Shown here: piece by piece, positions 39,315 through 47,147 of the stretch
Numbering within the stretch: the first letter of the stretch is position 1
Layout of the letters: each line of letters starts with the position of its first letter
Assembly: GCF_026191675.1 (NCBI RefSeq)
Contig: NZ_JAKRRY010000009.1
Coordinates: 62,001-126,000 of the forward strand
Source of the DNA: Vibrio qingdaonensis
Lineage (GTDB): Bacteria; Pseudomonadota; Gammaproteobacteria; Enterobacterales; Vibrionaceae
Direction of reading: 5' to 3'
DNA length: 64,000 nucleotides
Position numbers and translations under genes: made by a program
The notes under the pieces: generated by a model
What the model saw: the letters and a program-made list of their open reading frames with translations, nothing else
Database searches by the model: none
What the model was told of the DNA's origin: nothing

Positions 39315-39665
39315 TTATAGGTTGAAAATCTGTTGGTATTGTTCGGCTTTAAAACCAATGTGGTATTGCCCATCGACCTTAAGAATAGGGCGCTTGATCA
39401 TGGCTGGGTTCTCAACAAGAAGCGCGACAACATTGTCAGCATTGAGTTGTTCTTTTTGTTCTGCCGATAATTGTCGATAGGTGGTTCCGCGTTTATTCAG
39501 TACGATTTCCCAGCCAAGCTGTTCACAGAAACCTTCGACAAGCTCTGGTGTGATGCCTTGCTTACGATAGTCATGAAATTGGTACTCAATATGGCTAGCT
39601 TCCAGCCATTTTTTGGCTTTTTTAATGGTGTCACAGTTTGGAATCCCAAACATAGTTGTCGACAT
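39315..39665 (-). CDS. yffB: YffB, ArsC/Spx-family thioredoxin-fold protein
   Basis: The 116-residue product belongs to the ArsC/Spx/YffB family. A single catalytic-type Cys11 is in FGIPNCDTIKKAKKWL. Conserved FHDYRKQGIT and MIKRPILKVDGQYHIGFK complete the family pattern. The biological substrate is not settled; glutathione-dependent thiol reductase activity has been proposed. The ATG at 39665 has AAAGGA upstream; a longer reading to 39746 adds an unconserved, charged tail. It precedes dapE by 40 bases, as in E. coli. This is the second ArsC-fold gene in the window. Confidence 0.92.
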   Translation of the reverse strand: MSTTMFGIPNCDTIKKAKKWLEASHIEYQFHDYRKQGITPELVEGFCEQLGWEIVLNKRGTTYRQLSAEQKEQLNADNVVALLVENPAMIKRPILKVDGQYHIGFKAEQYQQIFNL

Positions 39666-39969
39666 AGTCGTGTCCTTTGAGCGCTGATGACCCCTCTTTC
39701 TATATGAGGGTTCTTGTTGTGGGGGTTGTTCTTTGCATCCTATCAAGAAGTGTTGTGAGAGACAAAGCCTGTCGGCCTTTGCCGGACTGATACTCCTCGA
39801 TTTTTATAGTAGTTTGGTAAAAAATTGCCGTGTTTCGCTGCGAAGTTCTAAAGAGTCGTTACAAAAACAAGGTAATTGAAACAAAACCGATTATCGAGAA
39901 ATTGATCAAGCGCAACACGATTGTGGTGAAATTCAATATATTGGTGAAGCACATAATTAGGAGGTGTCA
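39666..39969. other. yffB-wHTH divergent intergenic region
   Basis: This 304-base gene-free stretch holds promoters for divergent genes. AAAAATTGCCG near 39820 and TATAGT at 39808 are the only promoter-like segments I see. No repeat or RNA gene is visible. Confidence 0.5.
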
Positions 39970-40251
39970 ATGGAACTGAGTCCTGTATTTGCACGTCGTC
40001 TCTATCTTGCCCTGCTCGTTGAGAGCCTAGACAGACCGAATGTGCCAAAACTGATTGAAAGAACGGGGTGGCCTCGTCGCACCATACAAGATGTTATTAA
40101 GGCACTGCCCGGTATCGGTATTGAACTTATGTTTGTTCAAGATGGGCGCAGACACAATGATGGATATTACCAGTTGTCTGACTGGGGACCGTTTGATAGC
40201 CAATGGGTTGTACAGCGTAAAGTTGATATAGAATCAACGTTAGGTGTATAG
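39970..40251 (+). CDS. Small winged helix-turn-helix protein
   Basis: The 93-residue product is a single winged-helix domain. An N-terminal helix (FARRLYLALLVESLD) is followed by a helix-turn-helix (NVPKLIERTGWPRRTIQDVIKALPGIGI), where TGWPRRTIQDVI looks like the recognition helix, and then a wing (FVQDGRRHNDGYYQL). It resembles the Vibrio winged-helix family I recall as HTH_43. No target is known. The ATG at 39970 is preceded by an ideal AGGAGG (39959-39964), suggesting good translation. It lies alone between divergent yffB and a bidirectional terminator. Confidence 0.75.
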   Translation: MELSPVFARRLYLALLVESLDRPNVPKLIERTGWPRRTIQDVIKALPGIGIELMFVQDGRRHNDGYYQLSDWGPFDSQWVVQRKVDIESTLGV

Positions 40252-40305
40252 CTACAGCGGCAATCATTGAACGCGAATGAAATATTAACAACGTGCGAGC
40301 GAATA

Positions 40306-40342
40306 AAAAATAAAGCCAGGGTCTAGACTCTGGCTTTATTTT
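40306..40342. terminator. Bidirectional terminator after the wHTH gene
   Basis: A stem of about 17 bp, AAAAATAAAGCCAGGGT with ACTCTGGCTTTATTTTT and one G-T pair, has a CTAG loop. The stop codon of the minus-strand DUF4156 gene lies inside its right arm. Confidence 0.9.
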
Positions 40343-40686
40343 TGGCAATCGTAAGCACTGCCGAGCAGCGTAACAGAAGTTTGGAAGTCGACGGGCGACA
40401 ATAGGAAGACCGTGTTGGCACCTAGTTCGGCTGCATTGTTTTTAATGTCATTCATTGCGCCTCTTGCCATGGTACTGTTGAGTAAAAAGAGAAAGTTGTA
40501 CCAATGACCTTCTGATCCGGTGACTTCACCTTTCCACTGGCACAGTGAGGTATCTAGATTGTGATCCAATCTCAATACCACGGATGCCGATTGTTGCGTA
40601 ACCTTATGCGCAGGTGACGAGCACCCGGATAGAATGACACCGCAGAGTAATACCGCCGATAGTTTATTGTTGTAGGTAGAAAACAT
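40336..40686 (-). CDS. DUF4156 family lipoprotein (YjeI-like)
   Basis: The product is a 116-residue probable lipoprotein: lipobox VILSGC about residues 17-22, then a mature domain with CQWKGEVTGSEGHWYN, GAMNDIKNNAAELGANTVFLL and a C-terminal YDCQK. This pattern matches DUF4156, which includes E. coli YjeI. The two mature cysteines could form a disulfide. I chose ATG 40686; a TTG at 40695 is also possible. The start overlaps the end of the DUF2956 gene by 23 bases, so the two are co-transcribed. Confidence 0.78.
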   Translation of the reverse strand: MFSTYNNKLSAVLLCGVILSGCSSPAHKVTQQSASVVLRLDHNLDTSLCQWKGEVTGSEGHWYNFLFLLNSTMARGAMNDIKNNAAELGANTVFLLSPVDFQTSVTLLGSAYDCQK

Positions 40687-41032
40687 ACGCAGCAAAGCCT
40701 ATCCAGCTAATCGTTAATAGTCCCCAAGGTAGTATAGAAGGGGATGGTGTTGCTTGACGGGAAGTCGCGTTACTTTGCATTGTGTTGTCACCCTGCATAG
40801 TGTTATCGGATGTTACGGGTCTTAGCTTCTCTCTTCGTTGTTTTTTCTGTGCCTTATCCGCTTGGCGTTTTTTCTCTTTTTGTTGTTTTTTATAAAGAGC
40901 GATGCCTTTTTCGATACCTTGTGCGACTAGACGCGTTTGTTCTTTGGTTTGACCGGGTTTTTGTGTGGATTTTGCAATTTTCATTGCCTCCTGCTGAGTT
41001 TCAGCTGATGGAATGGGTTGTTGATTTTTCAT
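40664..41032 (-). CDS. DUF2956 family protein
   Basis: The 122-residue product has no known function. The conserved N-terminal part reads SAETQQEAMKIAKSTQKPGQTKEQTRLVAQGIEKGI in pieces and is DUF2956-typical. A long Lys/Gln/Arg-rich helix (about 48-75) and a low-complexity stretch follow, ending in one transmembrane helix (about 100-118). It therefore looks tail-anchored with the basic helix in the cytoplasm. It overlaps the DUF4156 lipoprotein gene. The neighbour on the other side, a DUF2919 gene, is divergent. Confidence 0.78.
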   Translation of the reverse strand: MKNQQPIPSAETQQEAMKIAKSTQKPGQTKEQTRLVAQGIEKGIALYKKQQKEKKRQADKAQKKQRREKLRPVTSDNTMQGDNTMQSNATSRQATPSPSILPWGLLTISWIGFAAYVFYLQQ

Positions 41033-41157
41033 TGTTTATAAATACCAAGCTACTCGCCAATACGTTTTGTTTATTTTATCACAATGTCGCGCATGAGCTT
41101 GAATAGTCATACGTGGAACTCAATATTATGTGATACGAGACAAAAAGAGATAGACAC

Positions 41158-41652
41158 ATGCGCTATGCACTTGAGCAATACGACAAACATGGTTTCTTAA
41201 AAGCCCCCATTTGGTTATGGCTTGGGTGGTTTTTTCTTATCCGAGCATGGGTGGTATTCGTCGTTGCTGGCGCTAGCCGTAATGAGGGAGTCACGATTTT
41301 AGAATACGTCTATCCTGATCAGCAGATGTTGTATATAGGGTTAGCAATGGGGTTGCCGATTGCCATTGCGATGTGGTTGATTAGCTTAAGGAAGCCCGAA
41401 TCGACGTATATAAACGGATTGGTGAACTACTTAAAACCCATTTCTTTGATCGTGGTGGCAGGTCAGTTGATACACACCACGTATTTAGTCAATTTACAGC
41501 ATTGGGGATTCAGTTGGACCAATGCGGTGACCTTAGTGCTACTGCTTTGGTTCGCCATTTATTTAGTCAACAGCCGTACTGTGGTAGATTGTTTGGCAAC
41601 TCCAAACGATATCCGTTCGGTTACTGATCACAATCATAACTCTACTCACTAG
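41158..41652 (+). CDS. yfeZ: DUF2919 family membrane protein (YfeZ-like)
   Basis: The 164-residue product has four hydrophobic helices (about 18-40, 58-78, 92-110 and 118-140). The N-terminal YDKHGFLKAPIWLWLGWFFLIRAWVVFVVAGASR and the YPDQQMLY segment are family-typical for DUF2919, which includes E. coli YfeZ. The function is unknown. It is 35 bases before the Dyp peroxidase gene, and in E. coli yfeZ is also close to yfeX, so a shared transcript is likely. AGAGA is the probable ribosome-binding site. Confidence 0.8.
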   Translation: MRYALEQYDKHGFLKAPIWLWLGWFFLIRAWVVFVVAGASRNEGVTILEYVYPDQQMLYIGLAMGLPIAIAMWLISLRKPESTYINGLVNYLKPISLIVVAGQLIHTTYLVNLQHWGFSWTNAVTLVLLLWFAIYLVNSRTVVDCLATPNDIRSVTDHNHNSTH

Positions 41653-41687
41653 TTAAAAATACACTGAGCAAAAATAGAGGACTTTTT

Positions 41688-42590
41688 ATGTCATTACCAC
41701 AAAGTGCCATTATCCCAGATGCGGAACCTTTCGCGCTGTATACGCAATTGAAAGTGAATCAAAATCCGCAACAAGTGCTCGCTGCATTACAAGCTTTACC
41801 AAAGCTGGTGGACGATCTCAATCAATCTCAACCTGACGCAGCACTGACGCTATCGCTAGCATTCAGCCACCAATTTTGGTCAGGATTTGCTCAGCCAATG
41901 CCTGCTGAGCTGAAGCCGTTTCCTGAGTTAGGGGAGGGTGAGACTCATGCACCCTCAACCGATGTCGACGTACTGATTCATTGTCACTCGAAGCGTCACG
42001 ATTTGCATTTCTTTGTGTTACGTAAATTGATGTTAGATATTTCAGCTGACGTTACGATTGTTGATGAGACTCAAGGGTTCCGGTTCATGGACTCACGAGA
42101 CATGACCGACTTCGTGGATGGCACCGAAAACCCTAAAGGTGAAAAGCGCGCAGAAGTCGCGATCATCAAGCAGGGTGAATTGGCGGGCGGCAGTTATGTG
42201 ATGGTTCAGCGTTTTGAACACAATCTTCCGGCGTGGAGCCGACTTAACGTTGCGGCACAAGAAAAAGTGATTGGCCGAACTAAGCCTGACTCTATTGAAC
42301 TTGATGATGTTCCTGCAGCTTCTCACGTAGGGCGAGTAGACTTGAAAGAAGAAGGTGTCGGTTTAAAAATTGTTCGTCACAGCTTGCCATATGGCAGCGT
42401 CAGTGGCGCGCATGGTTTACTGTTTATCGCTTACTGTAATACTGTCCATAACTTTGATGCGATGCTTGAAAGTATGTACGGGGTAACAGACGGGAAAACC
42501 GACCAATTGTTGCGTTTTACTAAAGCGGTCACTGGCGCGTACTTCTTCGCTCCTTCTCAGGGTATGCTAGCCGAGTTAGCGGTTAAATAG
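41688..42590 (+). CDS. yfeX: YfeX-like Dyp-type haem peroxidase
   Basis: Dyp-type peroxidases use a haem with a distal Asp and Arg to reduce peroxide. The 300-residue product shows the hallmark GFRFMDSRDMTDFVDGTENP with the distal Asp in FVDGTEN. The proximal His is probably in IVRHSLPYG. SRLNVAAQEKVIGRTKPDSIEL is also family-typical. There is no signal peptide, so it acts in the cytoplasm, as E. coli YfeX does. It likely shares a transcript with the DUF2919 gene and ends at a hairpin lacking a T run. Confidence 0.93.
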   Translation: MSLPQSAIIPDAEPFALYTQLKVNQNPQQVLAALQALPKLVDDLNQSQPDAALTLSLAFSHQFWSGFAQPMPAELKPFPELGEGETHAPSTDVDVLIHCHSKRHDLHFFVLRKLMLDISADVTIVDETQGFRFMDSRDMTDFVDGTENPKGEKRAEVAIIKQGELAGGSYVMVQRFEHNLPAWSRLNVAAQEKVIGRTKPDSIELDDVPAASHVGRVDLKEEGVGLKIVRHSLPYGSVSGAHGLLFIAYCNTVHNFDAMLESMYGVTDGKTDQLLRFTKAVTGAYFFAPSQGMLAELAVK

Positions 42591-42619
42591 TCATTCTTAC
42601 CGTCTAACCGGTCAATAAA

Positions 42620-42648
42620 GAGTTTCTTGCGGTTTTAGCAAGAAACTC
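42620..42648 (+). terminator. Hairpin after yfeX without a T run
   Basis: GAGTTTCTTGC (42620-42630) and GCAAGAAACTC (42638-42648) form a perfect 11-bp stem with a 7-base loop. No T run follows, so it may protect mRNA ends or terminate weakly. Confidence 0.5.
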
Positions 42649-42681
42649 GTATTGCGTATCCACTTGCTCGATTTACCTTCC

Positions 42682-42708
42682 TCAAGTTTTGCTTTTGCTT
42701 GCCGATAT
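42682..42708 (+). promoter_or_regulatory. Sigma-28 (FliA) promoter of first flagellin gene
   Basis: TCAAGTTT, 11 bases, then GCCGATAT closely matches the FliA consensus TAAAGTTT-N11-GCCGATAA. It is 30 bases before the ATG of the first flagellin. Confidence 0.85.
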
Positions 42709-42738
42709 AAAACACAATCGTCTGTTTTGTGGATTGCT

Positions 42739-43875
42739 ATGTCTATTACCGTTAATACCAATGTTAGTGCAATGATGGCGCAGAATCAGCTCCACAAGGC
42801 GACTGACGCCCTAAATCAGTCGTTAGAGCGACTGGCGTCGGGCCGTCGTATTAATAGCGCAAAAGATGACGCAGCAGGGCTACAAATTTCCAACCGTTTA
42901 GATGCACAGATTTCGGGTTTAAGTGTCGCGCAACGAAATGCCAATGATGGTATTTCCATCATGCAAACCGCGGAAGGGGCAATGAATGAAACGTCACAAA
43001 TTCTTCAACGTATGCGTGACTTGTCCTTGCAGTCATCTAACGGCGCCAACTCTCCGGATGATCGACGTGCGTTACAAGAAGAGTTCACCGCGCTTAACGA
43101 TGAGCTAAACCGTATTGCTGAAACCACCTCATTTGGCGGCAGAAAACTGCTCAATGGCCAGTTTGGTAGTACTTCTTTTCAAATTGGTGCGGGCTCTGGG
43201 GAGGCATTGCAGGTTGAACTTAAGAGTATGCGAACCGATCAACTGCAAATGGGCGGAGCGGCTTACCAGTCATTAAACGGAGCAGCGGAGAGTTGGCGTG
43301 TTATGCCAGGGCAGCAACAGCTTAGCTTTAGCTATCAGGATTCGACAGGCCGCAGCATTACAGAAACGATTGAAGCGAAGATTGGTGATGATATAGAGCA
43401 GGTGGCGACATACATCAATGGCCAAACAAGCGCATTATCGGCATCTGTAAATGACCATGGGCAATTGCAGCTGTTTGCTGATTCGCAACAAGTGACTAAC
43501 GAAGTGGCGTTTTCAGGGGCATTAGCGGGCGAATTACAGATGGAGACACAAGGTTTGGTGACCGTTGATGACTTGTCAATTGATTCGGTAGGAGGCGCTC
43601 AGTTGTCAGTCTCTGTTATTGATAAGGCAATGAAGTTTGTTGATAGCCATCGCTCAGAATTGGGTGCCAACCAAAATCGACTCGGCCATACCATTAATAA
43701 CTTAGCCAATATGGAAGAGAACTTGGCAGCGTCGCGAGGTCGGATCCGCGATACCGATTACGCTAAAGAGACGACGCAAATGATTAAGCAGCAGATATTG
43801 CAGCAAGTCAGTACGACTATTCTGGCGCAAGCGAAGCAAACCCCGAACTTAGCCATGAGCTTATTACAATCATAA
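42739..43875 (+). CDS. Polar flagellin (first copy)
   Basis: The 378-residue product is a Vibrio-type flagellin that polymerises into the polar filament. The conserved N-terminal D0/D1 region includes [42 protein letters not shown] (in pieces) and [17 protein letters not shown]. The conserved C-terminal region includes [19 protein letters not shown] and ends AMSLLQS. The middle part is variable. The ATG at 42739 has only a weak GTGGA ribosome-binding site. A sigma-28 promoter lies upstream. I do not assign it a fla letter, because those letters depend on species context. Confidence 0.93.
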   Translation: MSITVNTNVSAMMAQNQLHKATDALNQSLERLASGRRINSAKDDAAGLQISNRLDAQISGLSVAQRNANDGISIMQTAEGAMNETSQILQRMRDLSLQSSNGANSPDDRRALQEEFTALNDELNRIAETTSFGGRKLLNGQFGSTSFQIGAGSGEALQVELKSMRTDQLQMGGAAYQSLNGAAESWRVMPGQQQLSFSYQDSTGRSITETIEAKIGDDIEQVATYINGQTSALSASVNDHGQLQLFADSQQVTNEVAFSGALAGELQMETQGLVTVDDLSIDSVGGAQLSVSVIDKAMKFVDSHRSELGANQNRLGHTINNLANMEENLAASRGRIRDTDYAKETTQMIKQQILQQVSTTILAQAKQTPNLAMSLLQS

Positions 43876-43998
43876 CGTTGGCATTCGACGTCACACCGAA
43901 TAACTTTAGACTTTTTTATTATTAACTTCTGCTTTTTCCAGTCTTATCACACTCCAAGCTGATATCCCCTAAAAAATCCAATTATCTTTAAAAAAATC

Positions 43999-44025
43999 TC
44001 AAGTTATTGCTTTGCAAGACGATAA
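43999..44025 (+). promoter_or_regulatory. Sigma-28 (FliA) promoter of second flagellin gene
   Basis: TCAAGTTA, 11 bases, then GACGATAA matches the FliA consensus at most positions. It lies about 80 bases before the second flagellin ATG. Confidence 0.8.
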
Positions 44026-44105
44026 AGAAAGTAACTTTGAGAGAACTACTTGGTTTTCCGAGACGTCGGAAACCGCTACACCGGAAAATCAATTGGAGAA
44101 TTAAC

Positions 44106-45239
44106 ATGGCAGTGAATGTAAATACCAACGTATCGGCAATGACCGCTCAACGTTACCTAAACAATGCAAGTCAAGCGCAAGGGACGTCAATGGAGCGTTT
44201 GGCTTCTGGTTCTAAAATCAACAGCGCAAAAGACGATGCCGCGGGTCTACAAATCTCTAATCGTTTGAATGTGCAAAGCCGCGGTCTTGACGTCGCAGTA
44301 CGTAACGCCAACGATGGTATCTCGATTGCTCAAACCGCTGAAGGTGCGATGAATGAGACGACCAACATCTTACAACGTATGCGTGATTTGTCTCTGCAAT
44401 CTTCAAATGGCTCAAACTCAAAATCCGAGCGTGTGGCAATTCAAGAAGAAGTGACTGCGCTAAATGATGAGCTTAACCGTATCGCAGAAACCACATCTTT
44501 TGGTGGTAACCGCCTATTGAATGGCACGTACGGCACGCAATCATTCCAAATCGGTGCGGATAATGGCGAGGCAGTAATGCTAAACCTGAATGACATGCGC
44601 TCAGACAACGTTAGAATGGGTGGTACAAGCTACCAAGCAGCAGAAGCTAAAGATAAAGATTGGAGTGTGGCGGCGGGCTCTAACGAGCTAAATATCACGC
44701 TTACAGACAGCTTTGGTGAAGAGCAAAATATCGCTATTACAGCCAAAGCAGGCGATGACATTGAACAGCTAGCCACGTACATCAATGGTCAAACTGACCT
44801 AGTAAAAGCGTCGGTAAATGAAGATGGTCAACTGCAAATGTTTGCCGGCACTAATAAAGTAGATGGTGAAGTGTCATTTGGTGGTTCACTTGCGGGTGAG
44901 TTAGGCATGCAAGACGGTCAAGCGGTAACCGTGAATACGATTGACGTGACAAGCGTTGGTGGTGCACAGGAGTCGGTTGCGATTCTTGATTCTGCGCTGA
45001 AATACGTTGATAGCCACCGCGCAGAGCTAGGTGCATTCCAAAACCGTTTTGACCATGCGATCAACAACCTTGATAACATTAACGAAAACGTGAATGCATC
45101 GAAGAGCCGTATTAAAGATACTGACTTCGCTAAAGAGACAACAGAGATGACGAAGAACCAAATTCTTTCTCAAGCTTCGAGCTCAATTTTAGCGCAAGCC
45201 AAGCAAGCGCCCCAGGCAGCAATGAGTCTACTAGGCTAA
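44106..45239 (+). CDS. Polar flagellin (second copy)
   Basis: The 377-residue product is a second flagellin, close in length and in sequence to the first. It shares [40 protein letters not shown] and [24 protein letters not shown] with its neighbour, and it ends AAMSLLG. The best start is ATG 44106, with GGAGAA five bases upstream. Its ribosome-binding site is better than that of the first copy, so it may be made in larger amounts. It has its own sigma-28 promoter and a strong terminator. The pair probably arose by tandem duplication. Confidence 0.94.
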   Translation: MAVNVNTNVSAMTAQRYLNNASQAQGTSMERLASGSKINSAKDDAAGLQISNRLNVQSRGLDVAVRNANDGISIAQTAEGAMNETTNILQRMRDLSLQSSNGSNSKSERVAIQEEVTALNDELNRIAETTSFGGNRLLNGTYGTQSFQIGADNGEAVMLNLNDMRSDNVRMGGTSYQAAEAKDKDWSVAAGSNELNITLTDSFGEEQNIAITAKAGDDIEQLATYINGQTDLVKASVNEDGQLQMFAGTNKVDGEVSFGGSLAGELGMQDGQAVTVNTIDVTSVGGAQESVAILDSALKYVDSHRAELGAFQNRFDHAINNLDNINENVNASKSRIKDTDFAKETTEMTKNQILSQASSSILAQAKQAPQAAMSLLG

Positions 45240-45293
45240 GTGCATCAGTAAGTAAAACGCTTAACAGTGTTTCAGATTAGCGCGATAGATAAG

Positions 45294-45322
45294 AACCAGA
45301 GCTTCCAGGCTCTGGTTTTTTT
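45294..45322 (+). terminator. Intrinsic terminator after second flagellin gene
   Basis: A 9-bp stem AACCAGAGC/GCTCTGGTT with a 6-base loop runs into seven T's. Confidence 0.92.
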
Positions 45323-45458
45323 ATGGCTGAATAGGCGTGTAAGTAACCTGTTCGCGACGAGCGATAATCGGAGGTATAAGGTCAGAGAGATGCACTATGA
45401 GTAAGTGTTACCGGCTCGTGGGGGCTCGAGCCGTGGAGTGATCTGAGCCAGAAAGCAT

Positions 45459-45484
45459 AAAAAAAGAGGCCCAAGATAGGCCTC
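45459..45484 (-). terminator. Intrinsic terminator after toxS
   Basis: On the minus strand GAGGCC pairs with GGCCTC over a 7-base loop, followed by a T run. It lies 39 bases past the toxS stop. Confidence 0.8.
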
Positions 45485-45522
45485 CTTCTCGTTCTAATTT
45501 ATGGCGTGGTTTTAATCGTGGT

Positions 45523-46044
45523 TTAGTTTGAAAATAAAACCGATGAGCCTTGATTTAAGCTAGTCAGCAGTAGCGTCTTACCATTAACAATATCAATGCG
45601 ACGGCTTTGCTGTGCTTCCATTTTTAAGAATTGCTTAATCATAGCTAACTGCTCGTGGGTAAATTCATCAGACTGCGCGGTTGCGGTGTCCTTAAACGCA
45701 CGAGGTGAAATGAGCAAATAGTTGTCGCTGATGGTCCAGCTTCCGGTTTCCGAAATTTTAAGTAGCGTATGTGAATTTGGATCTTTACCGAACAAACGCA
45801 TAGAAGATTCACGAATATAAGTGCCTTCGGGAAGGTACTTCACGTTTGCCGACATTTCTAGACGGCTCAGTGGACCAATATCTGTATCTGGTGCATTTCT
45901 GGAGGCGAGGATCGCAACCATGTTGCTTTGCCATTCATTTGAGGTGAGCACTTGCTCCAGTTTTAAGTCACTGCCCCAATAAAGCCACGCACTGAGCGCC
46001 GTAGAGGCCGCAAGTAGAATGGCAGCGTATTTCATTTTCATCAT
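45523..46044 (-). CDS. toxS: ToxS, periplasmic partner of ToxR
   Basis: ToxS protects and stabilises the periplasmic domain of ToxR. The 173-residue product has one N-terminal transmembrane segment (about 5-22) and a periplasmic domain with DLKLEQVLTSNEWQS, LPEGTYIRESSMRLFG and SPRAFKDTATAQSDEF. ATG 46044 is close after AGGA; an ATG one codon later (46041) is equally possible. It is 9 bases after the toxR stop, the standard Vibrio toxRS operon. Confidence 0.93.
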   Translation of the reverse strand: MMKMKYAAILLAASTALSAWLYWGSDLKLEQVLTSNEWQSNMVAILASRNAPDTDIGPLSRLEMSANVKYLPEGTYIRESSMRLFGKDPNSHTLLKISETGSWTISDNYLLISPRAFKDTATAQSDEFTHEQLAMIKQFLKMEAQQSRRIDIVNGKTLLLTSLNQGSSVLFSN

Positions 46045-46053
46045 ATTATCCTT

Positions 46054-46884
46054 CTACTGGCACACTTTACTTAAGTCAGACTGCTCGGTGAAAATTCTCA
46101 TAGTGACGTTTTCTCCAGAGTGTTCCACCGTATGGATGAAGTTGAGTGCAATTTGATCACTTTGATCGCCAGTGACAATGACTTGTTCGGGTTTTTTATC
46201 TAGCTCGTGTGATTCAATGTATTTTTGAACGCATTGTTCAATTTTAGGCTGCCAGGTGGACACATCGGGGTGACTTTCTGGTGTGACAATTTTCACCTCA
46301 TCAACGACAGCAAGCTCTCTAAAACTTGATTCAGCAGGGTTGGTACCAATCAACACTAAGATCGGCAGCAATAAGGCTGCAACCACCATTCCCCATACTG
46401 CTGGTGGTGTTTTCTCTGCTGGTGCTTTACTTACGGCGACATGCGGCGCCGCAGCGGTAGGTTGAGCGTCCACAGGATCGTTAGGCAGTTCAGCCACCGG
46501 CGCTTCATTGACGTTATTAAGGTCAATAGAGCTCGAAGGTGCAGAGCGCTCGACGGTTGAAATGAGCTGATAACCACGTTTCGGCACCGTTTTAACAAAT
46601 AACGGTGATTTTGTTGGGTCTTTGAGCATCTTCCTGAGCGTTGAAATTGCCTGAGTTAGGCTTGAGTCATCAACCTCAAAGCCTTGGTCCCGCCAAACGT
46701 ATTCGTGTAAATCATGACGAGTGACGACTTCATTGGGACGCTCTGCAAGCAGAAGCAAAATGCGACTTTCGTTACTACCAAGACGTACTACTTCATCATT
46801 GTTGGTTTGGTCGACCAAGGAATTGCTATTTGGATCAAAGATATATCTTTGGCCGAGTATGAACTTAGTGCCTATGTTACTCAT
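46054..46884 (-). CDS. toxR: ToxR, transmembrane transcriptional regulator
   Basis: ToxR senses the periplasm (bile salts, pH) and controls outer-membrane porins; in V. cholerae it also controls virulence genes. The 276-residue product has an N-terminal OmpR-type winged helix in the cytoplasm (about 20-110, with VTRHDLHEYVWRDQGFEVDDSSLTQAIS in pieces and VPKRGYQL), a linker, one transmembrane helix (about 165-183) and a periplasmic domain with two cysteines (EQCVQ and the last-but-one residue), matching the disulfide pair of V. cholerae ToxR. ATG 46884 gives MSNIGTKFILGQR. It is divergent from htpG, as in other vibrios. Confidence 0.95.
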   Translation of the reverse strand: MSNIGTKFILGQRYIFDPNSNSLVDQTNNDEVVRLGSNESRILLLLAERPNEVVTRHDLHEYVWRDQGFEVDDSSLTQAISTLRKMLKDPTKSPLFVKTVPKRGYQLISTVERSAPSSSIDLNNVNEAPVAELPNDPVDAQPTAAAPHVAVSKAPAEKTPPAVWGMVVAALLLPILVLIGTNPAESSFRELAVVDEVKIVTPESHPDVSTWQPKIEQCVQKYIESHELDKKPEQVIVTGDQSDQIALNFIHTVEHSGENVTMRIFTEQSDLSKVCQ

Positions 46885-47042
46885 TGCATTCTTCTTTATA
46901 ATTGTCGCGGAGCGATGGAAAAAAATAGTTAGGCGCTGAATGTCGCGCAGTGCCAATTATAGTAATTTAGGATTTTTTTATAGTCAGGGGCACAAGTATA
47001 ATAAAAACAAATCAAAAAAACAGCATTTTTATGTTTTTTGAC

Positions 47043-47070
47043 CTTGAATTTACAATCTTCAGCCTCATTT
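47043..47070 (+). promoter_or_regulatory. Sigma-32 heat-shock promoter of htpG
   Basis: CTTGAA, a 14-base spacer, then CCTCATTT fits the sigma-32 consensus CTTGAAA-N11-15-CCCCATnT. It lies about 75 bases before the htpG ATG. Confidence 0.8.
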
Positions 47071-47147
47071 CTTTACCAGAACAATCTTAAGTGTATCGAG
47101 TGCAAATAAATGTCGATACTTGATACGAAAAGTGTGATGGAGATAAC

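Noticed and set aside
39848..40048. 66-codon minus-strand frame upstream of the wHTH gene
   Set aside because: It overlaps the start of the wHTH gene on the opposite strand and has no ribosome-binding site.
45401..45445. A 14-codon frame and the palindrome GGCTCGAGCC between the flagellin and toxS terminators
   Set aside because: No Shine-Dalgarno, no hydrophobic or conserved pattern, and GC-skewed repeats make chance likely.
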